Shown: positions 1 through 7,344 of the stretch, one piece after another
Position numbering within the stretch: position 1 is the first letter of the stretch
How the letters are laid out: every line of letters starts with the position of its first letter
Source of the DNA: Pseudoflavonifractor intestinihominis
GTDB taxonomy: Bacteria > Bacillota > Clostridia > Oscillospirales > Oscillospiraceae
Direction of reading: 5' to 3'
DNA: 64,000 nucleotides
NCBI RefSeq assembly: GCF_040096055.1
Contig: NZ_JBBMFK010000018.1
Location: 1 to 64,000 of the forward strand
Made by a program: the position numbers and the translations under genes
Notes under the pieces: generated by a model
What the model was told of the DNA's origin: nothing
What the model saw: the letters and a program-made list of their open reading frames with translations, nothing else
Databases searched by the model: none

Positions 1-380
1 GTGTTGCCAACCGCGTCACCTACTTTCTGTAAGACTTCATACTTGAGGGCGGCAAGGTCGGCTATGGCGGCGCGTACCTCGCCGGACAGCGCGTTGTAGG
101 GTGCGCCGTACTCGTTCAGATACCGGGCAATCTGGTTGAGGTTGCCGCCGATCCTGCCGTACTCGGCTGTGAGTTTCCCGACAGCGGAAAGCAGTTCATC
201 ATTGACCGCCGACACATGGATAATGGGGCGTATAGCGGTGCGCCGTATCGCCTGCCGGAGAAATTCGGACTGGCTGATACCATAGGGCGCAAGCCGCGCT
301 GTGAAGTCGGCGTATTCTTCTTCGGACAGCCGGGTTTTCACAACGCGGCTGCGGTGGGGCGTGTTGTATCGCTTCGGCAT
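1..380 (-). CDS. mobC: MobC-family mobilization accessory protein (C-terminus cut by window edge)
   Basis: The reading frame is open from an ATG at 380 to the window edge, about 126 residues, with an AAAGGAGG ribosome site just upstream. The N-terminus is basic and resembles a ribbon-helix-helix (RVVKTRLSEEEYADF). The region GGNLNQIARYLNEYG matches the signature of bacterial MobC proteins, which help the relaxase open oriT DNA. In related elements the relaxase gene follows directly, so it should lie left of the window. The roughly 680-bp gene-free stretch on its upstream side is a natural place for the oriT. Family assignment is firm; the C-terminus is not seen. Confidence 0.85.
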   Translation of the reverse strand, partial: MPKRYNTPHRSRVVKTRLSEEEYADFTARLAPYGISQSEFLRQAIRRTAIRPIIHVSAVNDELLSAVGKLTAEYGRIGGNLNQIARYLNEYGAPYNALSGEVRAAIADLAALKYEVLQKVGDAVGN

Positions 381-1061
381 GGGCTGTAAACCTCCTTTCA
401 CTTATCACAAAAAATAGGCTGGTCTGTTAGGTATTTCCGGGACAGTTCCCGCAAAAAAGCGGCCTGCCGGACGGAAATATTTTTGCGGCGCAAGCCGCAA
501 AGCAGGGTTTGGGGAAGGCACTCCCCAACAAGTTTCCCGCGAGGGGCAAAACCGCAGAATTGCGGATTTTGGCACCGTGGTAGAAACTTGCTCTGTAACT
601 GTCGCAGACTGCCCCTGTCTGGTTCTTCCGTACATAGAACGGACAGGACAGGGCTTGCGGCCCGCTGTGGGCGGCCTTTTTTCCTTTCGCCAATATTACT
701 CCGCAGAGGGGCTTTTCTACCCGCTGGACGGGGATTTTTCAAAATTTCTTTTGCCTTAGTAATCTGGGCAACAGGATTTTGGCAACCTACGGGGCAGAGA
801 ATTTTTCCTTTCACTCCCCACACCACCGCGTTTTGAAATTTGCCAAACAAAACGGCTTATTTTCTCTTTGCTTCTTACTACGGACAAAAATCAAAAATGC
901 CAAACGCCGGGGCAGAAAAATTTCTCCCTCACTTACTACTACAATCCGAACAGGGCAAAATGGCCGGGAACGGAGCCGGACAACAAAAAAAGCAGCAAAT
1001 CTTTTTCAGACTTACTGCTTTCGCTGGCCGCCGGTGGGCGGCTGATATTCTATTTTAGGGC
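381..1061. other. Gene-free stretch rich in inverted repeats; candidate oriT/leader for the MobC module
   Basis: No convincing gene lies here; the long frames are proline/arginine-rich and lack family features. Clustered inverted repeats are visible: TTGCGGC/GCCGCAA (483-500), TTGGGGA/TCCCCAA (509-528), CCGCA/TGCGG (552-565) and a bulged GCCCTGTC/GACAGGGC pair (611-653). A GC-rich hairpin followed by T6 at about 655-682 looks like an intrinsic terminator. Position immediately upstream of mobC suggests an origin of transfer, but I recognise no nic consensus. Confidence 0.35.
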
Positions 1062-1259
1062 TTATCGGTCAAAGCGAAACTTGAACAATGCGGCAATTAG
1101 CTTCTGCTTCACATATTCCTCAACCTCGGCGTTGACTTTCCCGTGTACTTTGGAACAGTAGCGGATATATCCGGCGTAGTGGGAAAGAACGGTGTCGATT
1201 GCGTCCGGGTCGCCCTCATGGGCTTTGACGATTGTTTCATAGGGGAGAAGTTTACTCAT
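1062..1259 (-). CDS. Small helix-turn-helix (HTH_16-like) conjugative-element protein
   Basis: A 65-residue acidic protein starting MSKLLPYETIVKAHEGDPDA. The pattern of a short helix, GD.dAi, and a later YVKQKLIAALFKFRF resembles the small HTH_16 proteins that accompany sigma-like regulators in Tn916/Tn1549-type elements. Its ATG (1259) overlaps the 3' end of the sigma-like gene in an ATGAGTAA arrangement, so the two are probably translationally coupled. A longer upstream start is less likely because it would extend into the neighbour. It probably regulates element genes; the exact role is unknown. Confidence 0.65.
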   Translation of the reverse strand: MSKLLPYETIVKAHEGDPDAIDTVLSHYAGYIRYCSKVHGKVNAEVEEYVKQKLIAALFKFRFDR

Positions 1260-1674
1260 AGCGTTTTCCCTCCATAAGCCGCCGTAACCGCTGCAAGGCA
1301 AGCTGGATATGCCGCCCCGCTGTGCTGCGTGTCCGTCCGATATGTACGCCGATCACGCGCTGCGGCTGGCGCAGGAAATAGTAACGGAAAATTTCTTCCT
1401 GCGTCTGCTCTGGCAAAAGGGCAAGGGCGGCGGCGAGTTCCGCATGGTACAGAACGGCGGTCTGGCCGCAGGCAATAAAAAGATATTCTTCAAGCTGCTC
1501 CGGCTCGGCAAGCTGGACAAACTTCTCATTCATCAGATAGTCAAGGGAAACTTCCCGTTCCCACCTCCGGCGCAGCTTCAAAATTATATCTATGGCTGCG
1601 TGACGAATGACAACCTTGCAAAAGGCGTTAAAGGTGTACTGGATATGCACTTTGTAGGCTTCATCTTCGGTCAT
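1252..1674 (-). CDS. Sigma-70-like regulator of the mobile element (Tn916 Orf7-like)
   Basis: 140 residues from the ATG at 1674, which has a GAGGGGG ribosome site. The N-terminal half resembles region 2 (FNAFCKVVIRHAAID). The C-terminal half resembles region 4, with LALLPEQTQEEIFRYYFL followed by a helix-turn-helix-like IGVHIGRTRSTAGRHI and an arginine-rich tail. Such truncated sigma-like proteins are common in conjugative transposons as transcription activators. It forms a coupled pair with the small HTH gene downstream. Family level is reasonably sure; target promoters are unknown. Confidence 0.7.
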   Translation of the reverse strand: MTEDEAYKVHIQYTFNAFCKVVIRHAAIDIILKLRRRWEREVSLDYLMNEKFVQLAEPEQLEEYLFIACGQTAVLYHAELAAALALLPEQTQEEIFRYYFLRQPQRVIGVHIGRTRSTAGRHIQLALQRLRRLMEGKRYE

Positions 1675-1822
1675 GGAAATTCCCCCTCTCTGATAATAGT
1701 GCGGGGCGGCAGCACTCCTTGCTGTCGCCCCTTGATTGCCCAACTACAAAACCGGACGGGGTTGTCAACGGCGGGCGTAGCCCGTTCATCTTGACCGTTG
1801 ACTGACACGGCTGGTTTTGCTA

Positions 1823-2266
1823 TCAATATTTCTTAAGCAAATGGTTGTAGATTACAATGCCGCATATGAATTGGAAAAGAAGATAGGCACTTAAATATAT
1901 TACAATTACGCGTGAATTGTTGACAATTTGGAGTTCGCCCAATATAAAAAATACAACGATTGAAATAGTAGTGATGACAAGACCGAATACATAAGCATAA
2001 CGTCCCGATTTATCTCTCAATTTTATTTTTAACTCATCATGGGACTCAATCATTTCGTTTTCAAGTTTCTCTTGATAACGGCCCTTGTTTTCTGACTTGC
2101 TCCAGTAAAAATATCTGGCAATCATCATAATTCCTACGCCTATTCCTGCACCTGCAAATCCAAAAAACAGACTACTTGTTCCCCCATTAAAAAGCAATGC
2201 CAACAGAAGAAAAGCAGCACCTACTACGATGTAACCGATACCAACCAACAAATTACTCTTTTTCAT
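1823..2266 (-). CDS. Four-helix membrane protein of unknown function, paired with XRE regulator
   Basis: 147 residues with four hydrophobic segments at about 7-27, 33-52, 94-112 and 119-140. A charged loop between the second and third contains Asp/Glu/Lys-rich sequence (KLENEMIESHDELKIKLRD). The start at 2266 has an AAGGAGT ribosome site, and the gene overlaps the upstream regulator by 14 bases. Two-gene XRE-plus-membrane-protein cassettes of this shape are common in Firmicutes, but I cannot name the family. Codon use is AT-rich compared with the chromosomal genes to the right, consistent with recent transfer. Confidence 0.7.
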   Translation of the reverse strand: MKKSNLLVGIGYIVVGAAFLLLALLFNGGTSSLFFGFAGAGIGVGIMMIARYFYWSKSENKGRYQEKLENEMIESHDELKIKLRDKSGRYAYVFGLVITTISIVVFFILGELQIVNNSRVIVIYLSAYLLFQFICGIVIYNHLLKKY

Positions 2267-2468
2267 TTTCGGTACTCCTTTCATGAATGAAAATGTTTTC
2301 GATTGTTTCACCAAAGAAATCAGATATGACAAAGGCTAAGTCCAAAGATGGATTATATTTACCTGTTTCTATCGAGCTGACTGTCTGCCTTGAAACTCTG
2401 ATTGCTTTTGCGAAATCTTCTTGATTCAATCCTAATTTCTTTCTCAATTCTTCAACCCGATTTTTCAA
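2253..2468 (-). CDS. XRE-family transcriptional regulator, TTG start
   Basis: A short Cro/CI-type helix-turn-helix protein of about 71 residues. LRKKLGLNQEDFAKAIRVSRQTVSSIETGKYNPSLDLA is the canonical HTH_3 pattern, with the acidic tail ENIFIHERS typical of small XRE proteins. The TTG at 2468 is chosen as start because AAGGAGG sits seven bases upstream; the next in-frame TTG upstream (2492) has no such site. A consensus promoter and two copies of a 15-bp repeat lie just upstream, consistent with autoregulation. It is co-transcribed with the membrane protein it overlaps. Confidence 0.85.
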   Translation of the reverse strand: MKNRVEELRKKLGLNQEDFAKAIRVSRQTVSSIETGKYNPSLDLAFVISDFFGETIENIFIHERSTENEKE

Positions 2469-2489
2469 ATAATGCGCCTCCTTTTCTGA

Positions 2490-2550
2490 CAAGGTTCCTT
2501 TACACTTTCATTATAGTCTATTATCATGCGCTTGTCAAGGTTCCTTTACA
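2490..2550 (-). promoter_or_regulatory. Sigma-A promoter flanked by a duplicated operator-like repeat
   Basis: Reading the minus strand, TTGACA (2538-2533) and TATAAT (2515-2510) are separated by 17 bases, a perfect housekeeping promoter for the XRE gene. The plus-strand sequence CAAGGTTCCTTTACA occurs exactly twice, at 2490-2504 and 2536-2550. One copy overlaps the -35 box and the other lies just downstream of the -10. Each contains the AAGG..CCTT inverted core expected for a dimeric repressor. Confidence 0.75.
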
Positions 2551-2612
2551 AAATATCTGTCCGACAAGTTTGGAATAGTGGGTTACTGTCTATCAAATTT
2601 TTGTGTGTTACT
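2551..2612. other. AT-rich junction DNA next to truncated maff2
   Basis: AT-rich stretch separating the XRE promoter from the broken maff2 gene. No gene is seen. The maff2 frame leaves its family sequence at about 2630, so the insertion boundary lies between about 2610 and 2635. Confidence 0.4.
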
Positions 2613-2753
2613 TTATCGCACATGAGCATTGCTGGCAGGGTTATCCTGCCCGTAACCTTCCAACAGGTTTACGCCGCCCCACACACAGAGGGCACCGCCG
2701 AGGCCGATCACGATCGTCTGCAAAGTATCAACTGCGCTATTGAAAAATTCCAT
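2613..2753 (-). pseudogene. Truncated Maff2-family mobile element protein
   Basis: An ATG at 2753 with a GGAGG site opens a 46-residue frame: MEFFNSAVDTLQTIVIGLGG, then WGGVNLLEGYGQDNPA, then an abrupt SNAHVR and stop. The first 40 residues match the small membrane protein called Maff2 that sits between virD4 and the type IV secretion genes in Tn1549-like ICEs. Those proteins normally continue with a second hydrophobic segment of roughly 25-30 residues, which is missing. The gene is in the right place and orientation after virD4, so it is interpreted as interrupted by an insertion or deletion at about 2630. Confidence 0.75.
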
Positions 2754-2852
2754 ACATTTACCTCCATAAATTCAGATTGTGATGTGGTTTTGGGTACAAA
2801 AAAGCTGCCGGTCATATCCAGCAGCACGTCACAATCCGCAGGCGGCCCGGAG

Positions 2853-3083
2853 TTATTGGCCGTCCAGCCATTTCAGCATGGCAAGCGCGTAAATTTCGCC
2901 CCATGCTTCCAGCACTTTGCGGTTTGCCTCTGCCACCAGCTCTTTTATTTCGGCGTCAGTCGGCATTACGAAACCATGATCGAGTAACCACCGCGCAGCA
3001 AGGGCGGCGCAGGTGATATTTCGATAGATTTCTTTCTCCGCATTGAAATAGTCCGCAAAAGTCAGTTCGTCCGAGTGTTCCAT
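2853..3083 (-). CDS. Small conserved ICE protein of unknown function
   Basis: 76 residues, acidic and probably helical, starting MEHSDELTFADYFNAEKEIY with an AAAGGAG site. No signal peptide or membrane segment is visible. It lies between the coupling-protein gene and maff2 on the same strand, separated from virD4 by 30 bases, so it is part of the ICE backbone operon. I do not recognise a functional domain. Confidence 0.65.
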   Translation of the reverse strand: MEHSDELTFADYFNAEKEIYRNITCAALAARWLLDHGFVMPTDAEIKELVAEANRKVLEAWGEIYALAMLKWLDGQ

Positions 3084-3113
3084 AGGGTCAGGCTCCTTTC
3101 TGTGCCAGCCGCT

Positions 3114-4919
3114 TTATTCGGCGGCCATATCTTCATCCGACAGGTCAATGTCGTACAGCTCAAAGGTTTCCGCCTCTGATACCACGCGCTTTTTCTTCCG
3201 GCGCATGGACGACAAATATCTGTCCACGTCAAAGGTGTTCTTCTTATCGGCGTCGGAAAGGTATTTATACCGGGGGTGCTTGGTGATGTCGTATTTCTCG
3301 CTGAAAAACGGCCTCACGCCGCGCACCTGCAAAATACACTTGCCTCCGTCCATCGTTGCAATCTCGTCTTGGCTCATCAGCTCCTTTCCCAATTTTTGAT
3401 AGTTCAGTCCGTGGGAAGTCTGCGCGCCCCGGTTCTCGCTCTGATTGTAGCTGTCTATGGTTTCTTTCCCCAGCACGTCAGCGATCTCCTTGGCATTTTT
3501 GCCCCGCCCACTAAGGAAAAGCGTACAATCGCAGTTGTCGGAAATGATTTCCGCAGCGTCCTTGTAAATCGCCTTTAACTGCGACTGGCTTTGCAGAATG
3601 ATGGATGCCGAAATTTCCCGGCTTCGGATGGTGGCAATGAGCTTGTCAAAGTTCGGTATCTGGCCGATGTTCGCAAACTCGTCCAAAATCATCCGTACAT
3701 GGACGGGCAGCCGCCCGCCGTATTTATCATCGGCCCGGTCACAAAGCAGGTTGATAAGCTGGCTCTGTACCATAGCCAAAATAAAGTTAAACGTGGTGTC
3801 CGTGTCGCTCATTATGAGGAACAGCGCGGTTTTCTCGTCCCCGATGGTGTCAAGTTCCAGCTCGTCGTCCTCCATCAGCTCCCGCACCTCGCGGATGTCA
3901 AAGGGCGCTAAACGTGCGCCGCAGCTAATCAGGATAGAGGAACGGGTCTTGCCAGCGGATAAGAGAAATTTTTTATACTGTCTGACAGCGAAGTGATCCG
4001 GGTCTTTTGCTTCCAGCCGTTCAAACATCTGGTCTACCGGCGACTGAAATTCCGGGTCGTCCTCGCGGGCCTCCGACGCATTTATCATCTCAAGTAACGT
4101 CGTGAAGTTCATTTCCTCGTCCGGCGCTTCGTACCAGATATAGCCGATCAGGGCCGAATACAGCAGCCGTTCCGATTTGACCCAAAAATCCTCGGCGCTC
4201 TTTTCGCCCTCGCCCTTGGTGTTGCAAATCAGCGTGTTTACCAGCTTCAAAATGTCTTTCTCGCTGTGAATGTAGCGGAACGGGTTATACCGCATACTCT
4301 TGGAAAAGTTAATGGTATTCAGCACCTTTACCCGGTAGCCGCTGCGGACAAGGAGCTGGCCCACCTCACCGATCAGGCTGCCCTTGGGATCGGTTATCAC
4401 AAATGAGGTCGGGTAGTCCTTGGACACGCATTGCATAAGGTTGGGCTTCACAAAAAATCTCGTCTTGCCGGAGCCGGAACCGCCGATTACCAGAACATTC
4501 TTGTTCCGGGCCGTCTTGGGGTCTTTGGGCCGGTTGTTCATGGTGAGCCGTTCCGTCTGCGTCAGCAGAATGTTGTTGTCAAAGTTGGGGTCGATGTACG
4601 GGGCAATATCTTTGGCCGTCCCCCAACGGGCGCTGCCGTATTCCTCGCCCTTGCGGTATTTCTTGGCGTTCTTGCTTTTGCAGTACACCATGAGCCGCAG
4701 GGCGGCGGCACCGGCGACGCCGATCAGCAGGTCAAAAGGGTGGAAGCTGGGGGCGGCGTTTGCAAAGGCCGCCGAACAGCCGTCCATGAAGTGCAGCAGC
4801 TTTTCCGACAAGTCCACGCCTGCCGCCAGCCGGTATGCCTGCCCCAGCTTCCCGAACAGGTAAACGAAAATCAGGTACGGGAGATTGGACAGGATCAGTT
4901 TTTTTACTTCTGGTTTCAC
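3114..4919 (-). CDS. virD4: VirD4/TraG-type conjugative coupling protein
   Basis: 601 residues. Two hydrophobic segments near the N-terminus (about 9-25 and 63-80) anchor it in the membrane. The Walker A motif GGSGSGKT is at 146-153, and Walker B is in MILDEFANIGQIP near 390. QSQSQLKAIYKD and a C-terminal region ending in an acidic tail are typical of TraG/VirD4 ATPases. These proteins hand the relaxase-DNA complex to the type IV secretion channel. The start is a GTG at 4919 overlapping the PcfB stop (GTGA), so translation is coupled to the upstream gene. Length and motifs are intact. The secretion genes it should serve are not in the window. Confidence 0.93.
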   Translation of the reverse strand: MKPEVKKLILSNLPYLIFVYLFGKLGQAYRLAAGVDLSEKLLHFMDGCSAAFANAAPSFHPFDLLIGVAGAAALRLMVYCKSKNAKKYRKGEEYGSARWGTAKDIAPYIDPNFDNNILLTQTERLTMNNRPKDPKTARNKNVLVIGGSGSGKTRFFVKPNLMQCVSKDYPTSFVITDPKGSLIGEVGQLLVRSGYRVKVLNTINFSKSMRYNPFRYIHSEKDILKLVNTLICNTKGEGEKSAEDFWVKSERLLYSALIGYIWYEAPDEEMNFTTLLEMINASEAREDDPEFQSPVDQMFERLEAKDPDHFAVRQYKKFLLSAGKTRSSILISCGARLAPFDIREVRELMEDDELELDTIGDEKTALFLIMSDTDTTFNFILAMVQSQLINLLCDRADDKYGGRLPVHVRMILDEFANIGQIPNFDKLIATIRSREISASIILQSQSQLKAIYKDAAEIISDNCDCTLFLSGRGKNAKEIADVLGKETIDSYNQSENRGAQTSHGLNYQKLGKELMSQDEIATMDGGKCILQVRGVRPFFSEKYDITKHPRYKYLSDADKKNTFDVDRYLSSMRRKKKRVVSEAETFELYDIDLSDEDMAAE

Positions 4920-5392
4920 AATGACAGCCCCCTTTCCTTGACTTTCTCCTTGGCCCGCTGCTGCGTCTTGGCCGCAGCCTTTTGTTTCAGGGCGGATAGG
5001 GTCTTTCGGATTGAGGGCCGTTCCTCCCGGCTTAACTTCTTGGCCGTGAACTCCTTGAACGCCTGTTCCAGATTGTCGGCCTGCTTGGTCTTGAAAATCA
5101 CGATATAGCGCGGCGGGTGGGTGGAGCTGTCTTTCCGCAGCGTATAGTCAATATCGTATTTCTTGGCGCAGGGCTTGAACAGGCCAATATTCGCGTCGGT
5201 GATCTCAATGTTGGAGAGGGCCGAACCGTCCTTTTTGAGCTGCCGCAGGCTTTGGTGGCCGTGGTGGGGCTTGGTTTTGCCCTTTTGCCGGGCGGCCAGA
5301 AATTTCTTCATGGCCGCCTGCAACACTTGGCCGGTCAGCTTCCCGGTTTTCACCGCTAACGCTATGGTTTTCTGGTCTACTTCTTCCTGCAA
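4916..5392 (-). CDS. PcfB-family (DUF3801) conjugation protein
   Basis: 158 residues, highly basic, with the PcfB pattern: MQEEVDQKTIALAVKTGKLT, then a central SNIEITDANIGLFKPCAKKY and a lysine-rich C-terminus. PcfB of pCF10 is a relaxosome-associated protein that links processed DNA to the coupling protein PcfC (a VirD4 homologue). Its position directly before virD4, with a four-base overlap, fits that role. The start is a TTG at 5392, supported by AAAGGAGG seven to eight bases upstream. Confidence 0.88.
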   Translation of the reverse strand: MQEEVDQKTIALAVKTGKLTGQVLQAAMKKFLAARQKGKTKPHHGHQSLRQLKKDGSALSNIEITDANIGLFKPCAKKYDIDYTLRKDSSTHPPRYIVIFKTKQADNLEQAFKEFTAKKLSREERPSIRKTLSALKQKAAAKTQQRAKEKVKERGLSL

Positions 5393-5438
5393 CTGCTATC
5401 CCTCCTTTGGAAGTCCAGCAGGCAGGCGGCGGGATGGC

Positions 5439-5651
5439 TTAAATCCGCACCCGCAGGCCGGAAAGGTCGTCGGCGCGGATGCCTACCAGATACCAGTCCT
5501 CGGCCACCTCAATGCGGGTGGGCTTCCACCTGCCGCCCACCATCACGTCAAAGGTTTCCCCACAGTGCAGCCCGCCGTAGTAGTCTGCCAGATCAAAGCG
5601 GATGTCGTAGCGGTCTGCCTGCTCGTCAAAAATCAATGCACCCTGTTTCAT
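5439..5651 (-). CDS. DUF5348-family ICE protein
   Basis: 70 residues with a compact beta-rich look: MKQGALIFDEQADRYDIRFD, then YYGGLHCGETFDVMVGGRW and a final RVRI. This is the pattern of the small DUF5348 proteins found next to pcfB in clostridial conjugative elements. The ATG at 5651 has a GAAAGGAGG site. The function is not known; conservation of position suggests a role in replication or transfer of the element. Confidence 0.8.
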   Translation of the reverse strand: MKQGALIFDEQADRYDIRFDLADYYGGLHCGETFDVMVGGRWKPTRIEVAEDWYLVGIRADDLSGLRVRI

Positions 5652-5756
5652 AGGGCCGTCCTCCTTTCTCGTCGTCGCATAGTCCGCTTCGTTCCGTTTC
5701 CGCCTTGCGGCGAAAACTACACACGCTCCCTTGCTCCTCCTCTCCCTACAAAATTT

Positions 5757-6920
5757 TCAATTTTGCGGGGTACCCCAGTTGCCAGTCGCCATATCGTGTG
5801 CCACCAGCGACGAATAGTAATTCCCAATCGTGGACGGGGCGTTGAACAGCACCGCCAGCAGGTATTTCTTGATGTTGCGGATTTCCGTGGTGTTCCTGTT
5901 CAGGCAATCCAGCACAAAGCGGATATGTTCGCTGTCCAGCTTCATAAACTTGGATTTCACCAGCTCCGCCGGATAGTCGTCACCGGCAACACGGATGGTC
6001 TTGCGCCGGGTGCAGACGGTTTCAAGGATCAGGTCTACAATCTCGTCCAGACGGTCGCCGTCATAGGGCAGATCGGCTTTCAGAATGTCATAGCTGATCT
6101 TGTCCTTGATGATTTCCTCATACACCCGGTATGCCTCATTCGCATCCTTTCGCTTCCGTTCCGGCGGCTGTGCCGCCTTGCCCTCCGCAGGAGAGGGGTT
6201 TGGGGAATGGATAGGAATGGATTGGGTACTTGATAGATCAGTATTTGATTTTTCTTTACTTGGTATATCTTTATTTAATTGCATTGGATTTCCCGATACC
6301 GGGTTTTCCGACGTTGGATTATCCGATGTTGGATTTTCCAACACCGGGTTTTCCAATCCCGGCTGTTCTTCATCCTCTGCCTCTGGCCGGGGCTGCGGCT
6401 GTTCGTAGATGGTATAAACCATGTCGGCCATCTTGCCCTTGCCGTCCCGGTTCTGCTGGCGGGTGATATACCCGGCCTTTTCCAGTTCCCACACCGCCGT
6501 CCGTATGGCGTCGATGCTTTCCCGGTTGATAAGGGATAAGCCTTTCAAGGTATAATCCCAGTTTTCGGGCAGGGACAGCATTTGCGAAAGCAGGCCCTTG
6601 GCTTTCAGGGACAGGTCTTTATTCCGCAGGTGGTGGTTGGACATCACCGTGTAGCCCCGGTTTTTCTCCACACGAAAAACTGCCATCTCGTCGTCAACTC
6701 CTTTCACTTGGAATAGAACCGCGTCATAGGCGGTGAGCTTGCCCGGCTGGTAGGGACACTCTGCATACACGCAAAATTGATATTTCCAGTCGGGACGGTA
6801 GAAACGGCAGTCGCCGCAATCCTCCGGCGCTCCGGCGTCGCCGCTGTCGTAGTGGTCGAAGCCGGGCTTGCCTTGCATAAGGCTTTCAAAGGCGCGGTCG
6901 CTGCCGGAAGTGAAATACAT
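5757..6920 (-). CDS. RepA-like replication/DUF6017 protein, fused in frame to an upstream Cys-rich leader protein
   Basis: 387 residues in two parts. Residues 1-78 form a Cys-rich unit (CGDCRFYRPDWKYQFCVYAEC) that is usually a separate small gene in related ICEs. From Met79 (start codon at 6686) comes the standard RepA_N/winged-helix start, FRVEKNRGYTVMSNHHLRNK, with an HTH to about 180. A Pro/Asn/Glu-rich linker with repeated DNPTSENP-like units follows, then a DUF6017-like C-terminus. AAAGGAG lies 11 bases before the 6686 ATG, so internal initiation is likely. The protein probably initiates replication of the excised element. The joined frame suggests loss of the stop of the small gene. Confidence 0.8.
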   Translation of the reverse strand: MYFTSGSDRAFESLMQGKPGFDHYDSGDAGAPEDCGDCRFYRPDWKYQFCVYAECPYQPGKLTAYDAVLFQVKGVDDEMAVFRVEKNRGYTVMSNHHLRNKDLSLKAKGLLSQMLSLPENWDYTLKGLSLINRESIDAIRTAVWELEKAGYITRQQNRDGKGKMADMVYTIYEQPQPRPEAEDEEQPGLENPVLENPTSDNPTSENPVSGNPMQLNKDIPSKEKSNTDLSSTQSIPIHSPNPSPAEGKAAQPPERKRKDANEAYRVYEEIIKDKISYDILKADLPYDGDRLDEIVDLILETVCTRRKTIRVAGDDYPAELVKSKFMKLDSEHIRFVLDCLNRNTTEIRNIKKYLLAVLFNAPSTIGNYYSSLVAHDMATGNWGTPQN

Positions 6921-6952
6921 GGCGTCGCCTCCTTTCGGCTCTGGAAATAAAA

Positions 6953-6994
6953 AAGACGCCTTTCTCGTTGCAGACTAACGAAAAAAAGCGTCTT
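6953..6994 (-). terminator. Hairpin with T-run upstream of the RepA-like gene
   Basis: AAGACGC (6953-6959) pairs with GCGTCTT (6988-6994), with an inner TCGTT/AACGA stem. On the minus strand the hairpin is followed by TTTTTTATTT. It sits 30 bp upstream of the 6920 start, so it either ends transcription entering from the right or acts as an attenuator for the RepA-like gene. Confidence 0.6.
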
Positions 6995-7083
6995 AGTGTG
7001 ATTATAGAGCCGTTTAATTGTCTTTAGATTTTTTGAAAAGTCCCGTATTTATGCGGGTTTGCGCCGGTTGTGCTAATGGGAAC

Positions 7084-7344
7084 GAGGCTACCGCATTTAC
7101 CGACCCGGAGAATGAGGCTGTTATTCAGGCATCGATCAATGAACTGGTAAAAGGGAAAACGTTGATTGTCATTGCCCACCGTCTTTCTACCATCGTGGGC
7201 GCAGATAAGATACTGGTAATGGATCAAGGGTGCATCAAAGGCCAGGGAACGCACGAAGAGCTGTTAAGGAACAATTCTCTTTACAGAGAGCTGTGGACCG
7301 CGCATATCAGCGCGAAAGATATGGGAGAGGAGGCACCTGTATGA
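7084..7344 (+). pseudogene. 3' fragment of an ABC exporter gene (NBD end only)
   Basis: From 7084 the frame reads EATAFTDPENEAVIQASINE, then LIVIAHRLSTIVGADKILVMDQG and a normal C-terminal tail. This is the end of an ABC ATPase from the Walker B/D-loop onward. The Walker A and signature motifs and the whole membrane domain are missing; sequence left of about 7083 is unrelated. The stop overlaps the start of the next ABC gene (ATGA), so it was the first gene of a two-gene half-transporter operon that was cut by formation of the left junction. Confidence 0.88.

Noticed and set aside
398..850. A 150-residue minus frame before mobC
   Set aside because: Pro/Arg/Cys-rich with no domain and full of inverted repeats at DNA level. 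It is better explained as oriT or leader DNA.
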